DNA of 64,000 bases from DAOUTY01 sp964453665 (GTDB lineage: Bacteria > Chloroflexota > Dehalococcoidia > SZUA-161). The position numbers were made by a program, and so were the translations under genes. The stretch spans positions 1 through 64,000 of the forward strand of contig CAYVQT010000003.1 of the NCBI GenBank assembly GCA_964453665.1, read 5' to 3'. The first letter of the stretch is position 1; each line of letters starts with the position of its first letter. This document shows positions 54,469-61,477 of the stretch, one piece after another. The notes under the pieces are model-generated. The model made no database searches, was not told the DNA's origin, and saw only the letters and a program-made list of their open reading frames with translations.

Positions 54469-55132
54469 TGCGCAGACTCTCAACTCTATTCTTCCAGCAC
54501 TGCATGAGCCAGGAAAGCCAATCCTCGACCCCCTGCCCCGTGGTGCAGGAGACTTCCACAATCCCGATGTTGGGATTCATCTTAAGGGCATTCGACTTGG
54601 CTTCCTCCATATCGAAGTTGGTGAATGGCAGAAGGTCGATCTTGTTAATAATCATAAGAGATGACTCCCTGAACATCAGAGGGTATTTCAGGGGCTTCTC
54701 ATCCCCTTCGGTAACACTCAGAATCATAGCCTTGCAGTCCTCCCCGACCTTGAATTCAGCGGGGCAGACCAGGTTCCCCACGTTCTCTATGATCAGTATG
54801 TCGATCTGGCTCAGGTCCAGGCTCGGGAGGGCAGAGGCGACCATGTTGGCATCCAGGTGGCAGGCAGTCCCGGTGGTGAGCTGAACCACAGGGATGTTAT
54901 GCTTCTCGATGCGTTCCGCATCGCGGCTGGTCTCGATATCACCGGCTATCACCCCGAGTCGCACCTTCCCCGCAAGCGCATCGGCGGTCCTCTCAAGGAG
55001 AGTGGTCTTGCCCGCTCCGGGCGAGCTCATCAGGTTCACCACCAGGTTCTTATTCCTGTCGAATATCTCCTTACTGACAGCAGCAATGCGGTCGTTTGCC
55101 TCCAGAACGTCCGTCATTACGTTGATCTTCAT
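54461..55132 (-). CDS. hypB: HypB nickel-incorporation GTPase
   Basis: 223 aa from the ATG at 55132 (GGAGGGATTAGGGAG upstream). P-loop 'SSPGAGKTTLLERT', 'LTTGTACHLDANMV' with the Cys-His metal site, 'IENVGNLVCPAEFKVGE', and G4 'NKIDLLP'. The N-terminal His-rich nickel-storage stretch seen in some HypB is absent. GTP hydrolysis drives nickel transfer from HypA. hypC, D, E and F are not adjacent, so the maturation set is split elsewhere on the genome or hypAB serve another nickel enzyme. Confidence 0.95.
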   Translation of the reverse strand: MKINVMTDVLEANDRIAAVSKEIFDRNKNLVVNLMSSPGAGKTTLLERTADALAGKVRLGVIAGDIETSRDAERIEKHNIPVVQLTTGTACHLDANMVASALPSLDLSQIDILIIENVGNLVCPAEFKVGEDCKAMILSVTEGDEKPLKYPLMFRESSLMIINKIDLLPFTNFDMEEAKSNALKMNPNIGIVEVSCTTGQGVEDWLSWLMQCWKNRVESLRSA

Positions 55133-55294
55133 CTCCCTAATCCCTCCACACTTAAGTCTATCACCCTGCAGTCGACGGCACAAGCGGGGCAATGCCCCGT
55201 GCCCGGGGCGAAAAGCCCGGTTTTACAGGGGGCGGCCACTTGCTTTATCATGGTGAAGCATCTATAAGTAATAAATACAGAAACCGAGAATGCC

Positions 55295-56044
55295 ATGTCG
55301 CAACTCCTGAAGCCACTTAAATGGTACAAGAAGCTTGACACTGAGAAAGGACGGCTCGAAGCTGGGGCGTTCCTCGCCGAAGGGGACAGGGCCATCAGGC
55401 AGATCATCGATGGTCATCCCGATGAGATAATCGAGATAGTAACGATGAGACAGCTGCCCGCTTTCTACCGCGATTACCCTGTTCGGCACGTCACCGACAG
55501 CCAGTTCCGCTCGATCTGCAACACGAAGACGCCTCAGGGGACGATGGCTGTTGTGCGCGTGCCTCGGGATATGTACTCCAGCCGTCTACCTGCGAACACG
55601 GGTCCGAAGGTCCTGCTGCTCGAAGATATCCAGGACCCGGGCAATGTGGGGGCACTCATCCGCACCGCCTCAGCGTTCGACTACTCCGGCGCTATCCTGA
55701 CTGAAAAGTGCGCCGACCCTCTGTCCCCCAAGTGCGTCCAGGCCACGGCCGGTTCTGTACTATCCGTATGGCTCAGAAGAACCGACCGTTACCTTGAGCT
55801 TGCGGAGACGCTGAAGGAAAGCGGATTTATTCTTGTAGCGGCAGACCTCAGTGGCAAGGAAGCCCCCTCGGCACTGAGGAAAGGAGAAAAGCTCCTGCTG
55901 GCGCTGGGCAGCGAGGCATCCGGCCTCTCGCAGACGCTGATTGATATGTCTGATTATCGATTCAAGGTCCCCATCGCCCGCGAAAAGGCCGAGTCACTGA
56001 ACGTAGCCGCCTGCGGCGCCATCTGCATGTACCTGAGTTCGTGA
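55295..56044 (+). CDS. TrmH/SpoU-family RNA 2'-O-methyltransferase
   Basis: 249 aa. An N-terminal substrate-binding domain ('GAFLAEGDRAIRQIIDG') precedes the SPOUT domain with motif 1 'EDIQDPGNVGALIRTASAFD', motif 2 'LLLALGSEASGLS' and motif 3 'VPIAREKAESLNVAACGAICMYL', which form the knotted S-adenosylmethionine site. It should methylate the 2'-O ribose of rRNA or tRNA. The 3' end is the insertion point of the low-GC island: bases 55881-56045 recur in diverged form at 60332-60496. This copy reads through to a normal stop, so the gene is intact. Confidence 0.9.
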   Translation: MSQLLKPLKWYKKLDTEKGRLEAGAFLAEGDRAIRQIIDGHPDEIIEIVTMRQLPAFYRDYPVRHVTDSQFRSICNTKTPQGTMAVVRVPRDMYSSRLPANTGPKVLLLEDIQDPGNVGALIRTASAFDYSGAILTEKCADPLSPKCVQATAGSVLSVWLRRTDRYLELAETLKESGFILVAADLSGKEAPSALRKGEKLLLALGSEASGLSQTLIDMSDYRFKVPIAREKAESLNVAACGAICMYLSS

Positions 56045-56045
56045 C
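55881..56045 (+). repeat. Direct repeat, left copy (3' end of the methyltransferase gene)
   Basis: 165 bp that align without gaps to 60332-60496 (offset 4451 bp) with about 15 mismatches; the last about 100 bp contain a single mismatch. It comprises SPOUT motifs 2 and 3 and the stop codon. Candidate attachment-side repeat of the island. Confidence 0.85.
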
Positions 56046-56307
56046 GCACGGATTGGACACTAGGCTATACATCAGTTTAAGTCAGGGCAGTAACCATCTT
56101 CTGCAATTGTGGACTTTACCTGCGTCTCCATGAATGCATGATAGGGGACCAGCTGGCCTATACTGCTCAACGCCAACAGAAACTGATTGTTCTTTTTCCA
56201 AGTCATCAGCCAATAGTAAGATTAATCTCGACTTCTAAAATGCCATTGTAATTAGATAAGACAAAAAACATTACAGCGATCTAAGAGAATATAACGAAGA
56301 CCTTACA

Positions 56308-56466
56308 ATGATCCTGGAAAAAATAACAACTGTGGAAACTCCTAAGGGTGAAGCCAACGATAACATAAATGCTTCAATTCCTTTAGATGCCAATGCTATT
56401 CGTCTAGCCATCGAGTTAAACTTGCTGCTCTCCCAGGTAGATAGGTACTCTTGCAACGAGGTGTAA
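56308..56466 (+). CDS. Small hypothetical ORF in the island
   Basis: 52 aa from ATG 56308 to TAA. 'ILEKITTVETPKGEANDN...AIRLAIELNLLLSQVDRY' has an amphipathic helix near its end. The frame is open upstream to 56260 ('HYSDLREYNEDLT') without a start codon, so it may be the end of a truncated gene. No ribosome site. Next gene begins 25 bp downstream. Confidence 0.3.
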   Translation: MILEKITTVETPKGEANDNINASIPLDANAIRLAIELNLLLSQVDRYSCNEV

Positions 56467-56491
56467 TAGACTTGAATTGAGGTGATGTCAG

Positions 56492-56863
56492 ATGTTAGGC
56501 AGGATAAAAAGGCTTTTCAAAGAAGATAAATATCTGAGCATTGAATTACCTTTGGATGGTCTAGGTTCAGTTGTCCAATACTATCCCGAAGGCGAAATGA
56601 AACGTGTGAAGATGCCTGTTGTTGTCATATACAACGTGCAGCAATTAGCCTTCGAAATAGCTAAAGCCTTGAAAGAAGGCGCAGGCCACCGTTGCTATAA
56701 GGAGCTTACGATGGGAACAACCCCTAGTATTGAGGATGAAATGAAGCGGGCTGTTCATCTTGGCCGCTTGATGCTTGAATTGATAAAGCTTCTTCACGAA
56801 CAGGATTCTAATGCTCTTCCTGAGACAAATGCTCAACAACTACGAGATTGTTCAAAGCAATAG
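56492..56863 (+). CDS. Hypothetical protein in the island
   Basis: 123 aa. GAGGTGATG-type site before ATG 56492. N-terminal beta-rich half with 'YLSIELPLDGLGSVVQYYPEGE', C-terminal helices 'QLAFEIAKALKEG' and 'EMKRAVHLGRLMLELIKLLHEQ'. No family recognised. Its 3' end overlaps the opposite-strand gene 56808-57071 by 56 bp. Confidence 0.6.
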   Translation: MLGRIKRLFKEDKYLSIELPLDGLGSVVQYYPEGEMKRVKMPVVVIYNVQQLAFEIAKALKEGAGHRCYKELTMGTTPSIEDEMKRAVHLGRLMLELIKLLHEQDSNALPETNAQQLRDCSKQ

Positions 56864-57071
56864 CATCCATGAGGGCCATGATAAAGGTGCTTAGAATAAA
56901 TACGAAAGGTGTTAGAAGACCAGGGAATTGTTCCTGTAATTTGTTTATTAGCTTCTCAAATTCTGGATTCTCTATAGGGCTTTTGGCTTTACCTTCTATA
57001 ACATCCATTTGTTGTTGAAATGAGGTGAAGAATACTGTGGCTAGTTCATCGGGTGTTGGTAACGCTATCAT
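56808..57071 (-). CDS. Hypothetical single-helix membrane protein
   Basis: 87 aa. 'FPGLLTPFVFILSTFIMALMDAIAL' (about 50-74) is a transmembrane helix, preceded by a soluble helix 'ELATVFFTSFQQQMDVIEG'. TTGAGGAG eight bases before ATG supports it. It diverges from the three-gene operon, sharing a 277-bp control region. It could be an effector or an unrelated gene. Confidence 0.6.
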   Translation of the reverse strand: MIALPTPDELATVFFTSFQQQMDVIEGKAKSPIENPEFEKLINKLQEQFPGLLTPFVFILSTFIMALMDAIALNNLVVVEHLSQEEH

Positions 57072-57147
57072 AGTTCAGGCTCCTCAATTTTTGCATAGTC
57101 TAATCCACACTACACCTAAGCGCAAGAGTACCGGTAGATAATTCGGC

Positions 57148-57176
57148 TTGCATTGATGCTATGTATATAATATAAT
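57148..57176 (+). promoter_or_regulatory. Sigma-70-type promoter of the island operon
   Basis: TTGCAT (57148-57153), a 17-bp spacer, then TATAAT (57171-57176), the best promoter-like match noted in the window. Transcription would start near 57183, giving a leader of about 165 nt before the first gene at 57349. Confidence 0.65.
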
Positions 57177-57178
57177 TG

Positions 57179-57309
57179 GGCAAATTTCGTATGGGATGAT
57201 ATATAACGATTTGCCTTTTACTACCATCAGTGCCATTCTGCCGAAGGGTTTGTTTTAGCTTATATAAATCAGTCAATTGGTAGGTTGTAGCCTAAAAAGG
57301 CAAATTTAG
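57179..57309 (+). promoter_or_regulatory. Three copies of a GGCAAATT motif in the operon leader
   Basis: GGCAAATTTCG at 57179-57189 overlaps the predicted start point; CGATTTGCC (57207-57215) is its inverted partner, with 17 bp between the arms; AAAAAGGCAAATTTAG (57295-57309) is a third, direct copy. The spacing and placement at and after the start point are typical of repressor operators; the first pair could also form a leader hairpin. Confidence 0.5.
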
Positions 57310-57348
57310 TTTTGGCTTGATACAACATGTCTTACAGGAGAAGTCATT

Positions 57349-58119
57349 ATGGTTACAATAGAAATGAAGAACACGTCTTCGGCATGGCTAAGAGCTTTAG
57401 AACATCTCTTAGACTGCGGGGGTGAGTGTTTCAACATGATGGTATGCATAGAAAATCCAACCCAGACTGAGCCAGCAATTCAACAGGCTTTTGAACAAAT
57501 GTTGTCAAAGCACGGCCTCCTAAATCTTAAACAGGTTGTTTATACTATTTTCCCATGGTCGCTTTACAAAAACTTTGGAAAGAATCCGGATAAGTTATTC
57601 GAAATATATAATCGCAAAGATGGTGTCTACGACCGTTTGCGGAAATACCCACGCTTTGGTTGGGGATCGTATTTTCGGCGCATGACTTACTATCCAAGTG
57701 AGAACAATCAAGGTAATCCGGTAACAGTAAATCAGTTAAATGATATCATAACCATGCTTCGTAATCGCCAAAAAACTCTGAAAGCAAGGTACACAATTTT
57801 AATTCAGATTCCAGGTAGAGATATGCGGCGGGTTATAGGCGGTCCATGCTTAGACCACATAGCGTTACAACTGACACGATCCCCAAAGCAACTAAACCTG
57901 CTAGCTATATATCGAAACCACGATTTTGTGCAAAGAGCATACGGCAACTACCTCGCTTTGGGCTACCTCATGCAGTTTCTATGCGAACAAACTGGCTATA
58001 CATTAGGAACGCTCAACTGTCTGTCATCGCATGCTGATATAAACAACATGGCAGGTGCCAGTAGTTGGCCTGGGAAGGCAGAACTCCGCAAATTGGTGCG
58101 AAGCTTTAACCAATCATGA
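57349..58119 (+). CDS. Thymidylate-synthase-fold protein with altered active site
   Basis: 256 aa. The C-terminal half aligns by eye with ThyA: 'GPCLDHIALQL' (Cys167 at the catalytic Cys), 'YRNHDFVQRAYGNYLALGYLMQFL' (Arg189, Asp192 and Asn200 at the phosphate- and base-binding sites), then 'GTLNCLSSHADIN'. The N-terminal half has 'FGWGSYFRRMTY...NQLNDIITMLRNRQKTLKARY', the region of the cofactor and phosphate contacts. Changes: the PCH His is Leu, Ser of QRSxD is Asn190, and the final H-x-Y pair is shifted (His228, Asn232). Asn200 favours dUMP-type over dCMP-type bases. Archaeal-type ThyA or a base-modifying homologue are alternatives. AGGAG precedes ATG; overlaps the next gene by 4 bp. Confidence 0.7.
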   Translation: MVTIEMKNTSSAWLRALEHLLDCGGECFNMMVCIENPTQTEPAIQQAFEQMLSKHGLLNLKQVVYTIFPWSLYKNFGKNPDKLFEIYNRKDGVYDRLRKYPRFGWGSYFRRMTYYPSENNQGNPVTVNQLNDIITMLRNRQKTLKARYTILIQIPGRDMRRVIGGPCLDHIALQLTRSPKQLNLLAIYRNHDFVQRAYGNYLALGYLMQFLCEQTGYTLGTLNCLSSHADINNMAGASSWPGKAELRKLVRSFNQS

Positions 58120-59204
58120 AAATATATAAACTGCCTTGTGATGGGGACCTAAAGGAGATTAAAATTGAAGTCACTAGGGATTGTCCACTAGCTTGCATAC
58201 ACTGTTCTAGTAACGCAGGAGTCGGTAATACCTCACAACTTTCGCTGGAGGTAGTTCTGTCGTTGATTGCACAAGCCGGGGAAATGGGAGTCGAGTCGAT
58301 CATTTTTTCAGGGGGCGAGCCTCTGGTATGGCCTTGGCTTTACGAGGCTGTTAACGAATGCGTAAATCATGGTATGCGTTGCTCAATATATTCAACTGGC
58401 ATCGGCCAGAAGGATCGACATCATTCAATAGAATTTCTAGCAGAACATGGTTTGAAACGCGTAGTATTCAGCCTGTATTCTCCACACAAAGAGTTACATG
58501 AACAAGTCACTAGAACAGCAAACAGTTTTGACATGACAGCTTCGGAAATCGCCAACACTACAGGCATTAATATCGAGAGAGAGATCCACTTTGTCCCTTT
58601 TAAGCGCAACTATAATCAGCTTGAGGAGGTAGTAAAATTTGCCGCCGTGAACAAGATATCTAAAGTTAGTATTTTACGTTTTGTGCCCCACGGTCGTGGG
58701 GCAATATTCAAGGACACTCAGGAAATGCTATCTCGACAGGAATGTTTAGAGCTTCGCGATGCTATTCTTGACTGTAGACGTAATTACGACGTTAAAATTC
58801 GTACAGGCTCACCATTCAATATTTTGCTTCTCGAGACAGATGTTTATTGCGACGCAGCATGGCATACCCTTGTAATCGGGCCTAATTGCAACATTTATCC
58901 ATGTGACGCCTTCAAGAATATTGAGCCAATGGACATTGGGCTTGATGATGTGTACAATAATGTGGAGCATAAGTTATTGAAGGATTGTTGGTATAAGTCT
59001 TCGTACTTGAATGCAATTCGTCAATATCTTTCAACGCCATTTGCAGAGCCGTGTAACTCCTGTGTCCACCTAGAGCGCTGCAAATCAGGATGTCTGGCTC
59101 AGAAGGTGATCCAACAAGAATCCATATTGGACGGGAACATTGCAAAACAACCCGATCCTCTTTGCCTCAAGAGACTAATTGGAGGTCTAAATGCTACAAG
59201 TTGA
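58116..59204 (+). CDS. Radical SAM protein with complete SPASM domain
   Basis: 362 aa. The radical SAM cluster motif is C23-x3-C27-x2-C30, followed by SAM motif GGEP near residue 68. The C terminus holds a seven-cysteine SPASM set: Cys in 'VYCDAAWH', Cys in 'IYPCDAF', then C313-x2-C316-x5-C322-x3-C326 and C350, enough for two auxiliary [4Fe-4S] clusters. Known SPASM enzymes (anSME, PqqE, MftC and RiPP maturases) usually modify peptides or proteins. Translation is coupled to the preceding gene through ATGA. The substrate here is unknown: a peptide, a partner protein or the nucleotide product are all possible. Confidence 0.88.
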   Translation: MKIYKLPCDGDLKEIKIEVTRDCPLACIHCSSNAGVGNTSQLSLEVVLSLIAQAGEMGVESIIFSGGEPLVWPWLYEAVNECVNHGMRCSIYSTGIGQKDRHHSIEFLAEHGLKRVVFSLYSPHKELHEQVTRTANSFDMTASEIANTTGINIEREIHFVPFKRNYNQLEEVVKFAAVNKISKVSILRFVPHGRGAIFKDTQEMLSRQECLELRDAILDCRRNYDVKIRTGSPFNILLLETDVYCDAAWHTLVIGPNCNIYPCDAFKNIEPMDIGLDDVYNNVEHKLLKDCWYKSSYLNAIRQYLSTPFAEPCNSCVHLERCKSGCLAQKVIQQESILDGNIAKQPDPLCLKRLIGGLNATS

Positions 59205-60315
59205 TAAGAGGCAAAAATTCGACCTACTTGTTGAGAATGTAACGCAGTGCAAACTGTGCAAACGTATGAACGGGCGTCAAAAGGTATTAAGTCACAGGAA
59301 CGGTGATATTAATGCGAAGGTATTGTTTATAGGTGAGGCTCCTGGGCGCCTTGGTGCTGATCGAACATTAGTGCCATTATATGGTGATCAAACGGGACGA
59401 AATTTTCAGCGCTTGCTCGCAACTGCTGGGCTAAAGAGGGATGAAGTATTCATAACCAATGCTGTATTATGCAATCCAAGGAATCGCAATGGTAACAATG
59501 CTGCCCCTTTGCGGGAAGAAATACGTAACTGTTCTTTTTACCTTAGTTTCGTACTAGACATCGTACATCCAGAGATGGTCGTAACTCTTGGCCACCAAGC
59601 GCTGGCTGCTCTCAACGAAATAGTGCCCCATTCGTTAGAACTACGCCAACATGTCGGCAAAGCTGTGATGTGGTATAACTATGTTGTGCTACCTCTCTAT
59701 CATCCAGGCCCACGAGCGTTAGTTCATAGGAGCTTTGGCAATCAGATCAAAGATTTCTATATTATAGGTGAAATTCTAGATCGAAAAACATTCACACAAC
59801 GAAGACGAATTGGAAAAGAGCTTCGTCTTTTTGATATGTATGAGCCGAATCTACTACATAAGGTAGTTTTCCGCTTTATCGAACATCTAGGTTCAGTATC
59901 AAAATTTAAGTTGACGAAACTTCTATACATGCTTGATTGGAAGGAAGTTCAGACTAATGGAAACGTTCTGACCGGTTGCTACTATATTTTCCAGAAGGAC
60001 GGCCCTTTGGCGACAGGACTCTCACATGTTCTTGAAGAGATGGAAGGTTACGAGATATCTTTTCGATTCCATAATAGATTACCCACGTATTTTCTGGGTG
60101 CTAATGTGCGTTCGGATATGCATTTGCCCATCGAAGTAAAACAGAAGATTGATTATATACTTCAGCAATACGGTCCGATGAATGAAAAGGAAATAAAGAC
60201 AAGAACGTACCTTACCAAACCAGTCAAACAGATCTTGCACCGGCAGCGCCAAGGCGAAAGGGTACTAAACTACCCAGTATTTGAGGGTTTCATTAGGCAC
60301 AACAACGCACGATAG
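59191..60315 (+). CDS. Fe-S uracil-DNA-glycosylase-like protein fused to a Panacea/SocA-like domain
   Basis: 374 aa. Residues 1-195 are a UDG fold: cluster cysteines C20-x2-C23, C94 and C114 as in family 4/5 glycosylases, motif A 'GEAPGRLGADRTLVPLYGDQTG' (closer to family 5/UDGb), 'ITNAVLCNPRNRNGNN' and motif B 'YHPGPRAL' (His171). Residues about 225-374, 'KFKLTKLLYMLDWKEVQTNG...DYILQQYGPMNEKEIKTRTYLTKPVKQIL', resemble the Panacea/SocA (DUF4065) domain of antitoxin-like proteins. The fusion is unusual. GGAGGT precedes ATG; it overlaps the radical SAM gene by 14 bp. DNA base recognition or removal is likely; the exact base is not. Confidence 0.8.
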   Translation: MLQVDKRQKFDLLVENVTQCKLCKRMNGRQKVLSHRNGDINAKVLFIGEAPGRLGADRTLVPLYGDQTGRNFQRLLATAGLKRDEVFITNAVLCNPRNRNGNNAAPLREEIRNCSFYLSFVLDIVHPEMVVTLGHQALAALNEIVPHSLELRQHVGKAVMWYNYVVLPLYHPGPRALVHRSFGNQIKDFYIIGEILDRKTFTQRRRIGKELRLFDMYEPNLLHKVVFRFIEHLGSVSKFKLTKLLYMLDWKEVQTNGNVLTGCYYIFQKDGPLATGLSHVLEEMEGYEISFRFHNRLPTYFLGANVRSDMHLPIEVKQKIDYILQQYGPMNEKEIKTRTYLTKPVKQILHRQRQGERVLNYPVFEGFIRHNNAR

Positions 60316-60331
60316 ATGCACCTCTTAGTTT

Positions 60332-60496
60332 AAGGCGACAGTCTCCTGCTTGCGCTGGGCAGTGAGGCATCCGGTCTCTCGCAACACCTGCTTTATATGT
60401 CTGATTATCGATTCAAGGTCCCCATCGCCCGCGAAAAGGCCGAGTCACTGAACGTAGCCGCCTGCGGCGCCATATGCATGTACCTGAGTTCGTGAC
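60332..60496 (+). pseudogene. Displaced 3' fragment of the SPOUT methyltransferase gene
   Basis: Still reads in frame as GDSLLLALGSEASGLSQ, then HLLYMSDYRFKV, VPIAREKAESLNVAACG and a stop at 60493-60495, i.e. SPOUT motifs 2 and 3 without the rest of the gene. It has both silent and replacement differences from the intact end, so it derives from a different allele rather than a fresh duplication. It marks the right edge of the island. Confidence 0.85.
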
Positions 60497-60578
60497 ACCC
60501 GAAGCAGATCCCCCACGCTCGCTGTGGATGATAACATCACACAAGGAGCAGGCGTACAGTCTCATAGCTTTCACGTGC

Positions 60579-61271
60579 TCATTTGACCGCCGGCAGCAGG
60601 AGCCTGACATAATAGCTGCTGGTGAGGTAAACTGCGGCCAGTGGATTGTGCCCCGTTACCCTGTCCTTCACCGCCAGCACCGTCATCGGAGCCTTACAAT
60701 ACTTCATAAAAAGGGTATCATGCCCCACGCACAGGCCCATGAGTATGGCGAAATCTACCCTCTCGGAGTTCAGTATCTCCGCCTGGGTTATGGGGCTGCA
60801 CATGGACTCATAGCGTTCCGGCCCGGGTATTTTCTCCTCGGGCTTGATGCCTATCCTCTCCTTGGGAATAGCCCCCGCTTTGCAGCACACCGATACCACC
60901 TCGAAGCCCTTCGCTTCCAGTATTGCGGTGATCGCCCGTGCCTCGCTGGCTACGCCGACGCAGAAAGCGAGCCCCAGTCTCTTGTAGCCATTCTTGTGCG
61001 CGAATTGTACCGTCTCCTCTATCCGGGGGATTTTCGTCCTGAAACCATCCGGGGTCCTTTCGTAACATTCGAATTCCTGCACCGAGGCCAGTCGAGCGAA
61101 CTCCCTTACGTCATCCTTATCATACTCGCGCACCGACTTCTCTATAATGTCCTGCTTTAACCTGCTAGGGCAAAAGCGCGGCGCTTCCTCAAAGCTCGGC
61201 TGCTCATCCGCCGCGATATTGGGGTAACATAGCATCCTCGGACACCTGGCACACTGTGGTCTGTCACTCAT
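60579..61271 (-). CDS. DUF1847 cysteine-rich metal-binding-type protein
   Basis: 230 aa. 'CARCPRMLCY' at the N terminus, 'LGLAFCVGVASEA', 'VCCKAG' and 'MGLCVGHDTLFMKYCKAPMTVLAVKDRVTGHNPLAAVY' are the conserved blocks of DUF1847, a family of anaerobes with about seven conserved Cys. Metal or cluster binding is presumed; function is unknown. GGGAGGT precedes ATG. Convergent with the displaced methyltransferase fragment. Confidence 0.87.
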   Translation of the reverse strand: MSDRPQCARCPRMLCYPNIAADEQPSFEEAPRFCPSRLKQDIIEKSVREYDKDDVREFARLASVQEFECYERTPDGFRTKIPRIEETVQFAHKNGYKRLGLAFCVGVASEARAITAILEAKGFEVVSVCCKAGAIPKERIGIKPEEKIPGPERYESMCSPITQAEILNSERVDFAILMGLCVGHDTLFMKYCKAPMTVLAVKDRVTGHNPLAAVYLTSSYYVRLLLPAVK

Positions 61272-61362
61272 TTTTTACCTCCCGCCGGCTGCATACCCAG
61301 ATACGATCTCGTGTTAGGGAACGCGAACAGCACTGGACATTTCTTTGAAAATGGGATCTATA

Positions 61363-61444
61363 CCGTTCGCCCTGAGCCCTTCGATAAACTCAGGACAGGC
61401 CTGTCGAAGGGCCGTTCATGGTTCGACAAGCTCACCACGAACGG
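61363..61444. repeat. CGCCCTGAGC..CTCAGGACAGG composite palindrome
   Basis: CCGTTCGCCCTGAGCCCTTCGATAAACTCAGGACAGGCCTGTCGAAGGG, then a mirrored CCGTTCATGG..CCACGAACGG pair. Same family as 12236-12318, 29355-29393 and 33296-33340. It lies between the DUF1847 and methyltransferase genes. Confidence 0.8.
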
Positions 61445-61477
61445 AGTCTCAAATGCTAACTGTTCCAAAATATATTC

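Larger units (their letters stand above)
56046..60331. mobile_element. Low-GC genomic island at the 3' end of a SPOUT methyltransferase gene
   Basis: About 4.3 kb lying exactly between the two 165-bp copies. By eye it is around 40-45% GC in sampled lines against roughly 55-60% for the flanks, uses A/T-ending codons, and has none of the GC-rich palindromes found elsewhere. It carries three small uncharacterised frames and the three-gene thymidylate-synthase-like / radical SAM / glycosylase operon. No integrase, transposase or relaxase was recognised, so it moved by recombination at the gene end, by a trans-acting integrase, or has lost its mobility gene. Confidence 0.7.

Noticed and set aside
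55203..55226. CCGGGGCGAAAAGCCCGGTTTT hairpin as a terminator
   Set aside because: On the plus strand no gene ends before it; it lies in the divergent gap between hypB and the methyltransferase gene.
57349..58119. Ordinary ThyA for dTMP synthesis
   Set aside because: Several invariant ThyA residues are changed and the gene is in a foreign three-gene operon; it may still be an archaeal-type relative, so this is a caution rather than proof.
58116..59204. Radical SAM protein as a prokaryotic viperin
   Set aside because: It has a complete SPASM domain with auxiliary-cluster cysteines, which viperins lack, and no nucleotide kinase is adjacent.
60474..61160. 228-aa plus-strand open frame
   Set aside because: Shadow of the DUF1847 gene, beginning in the methyltransferase remnant.
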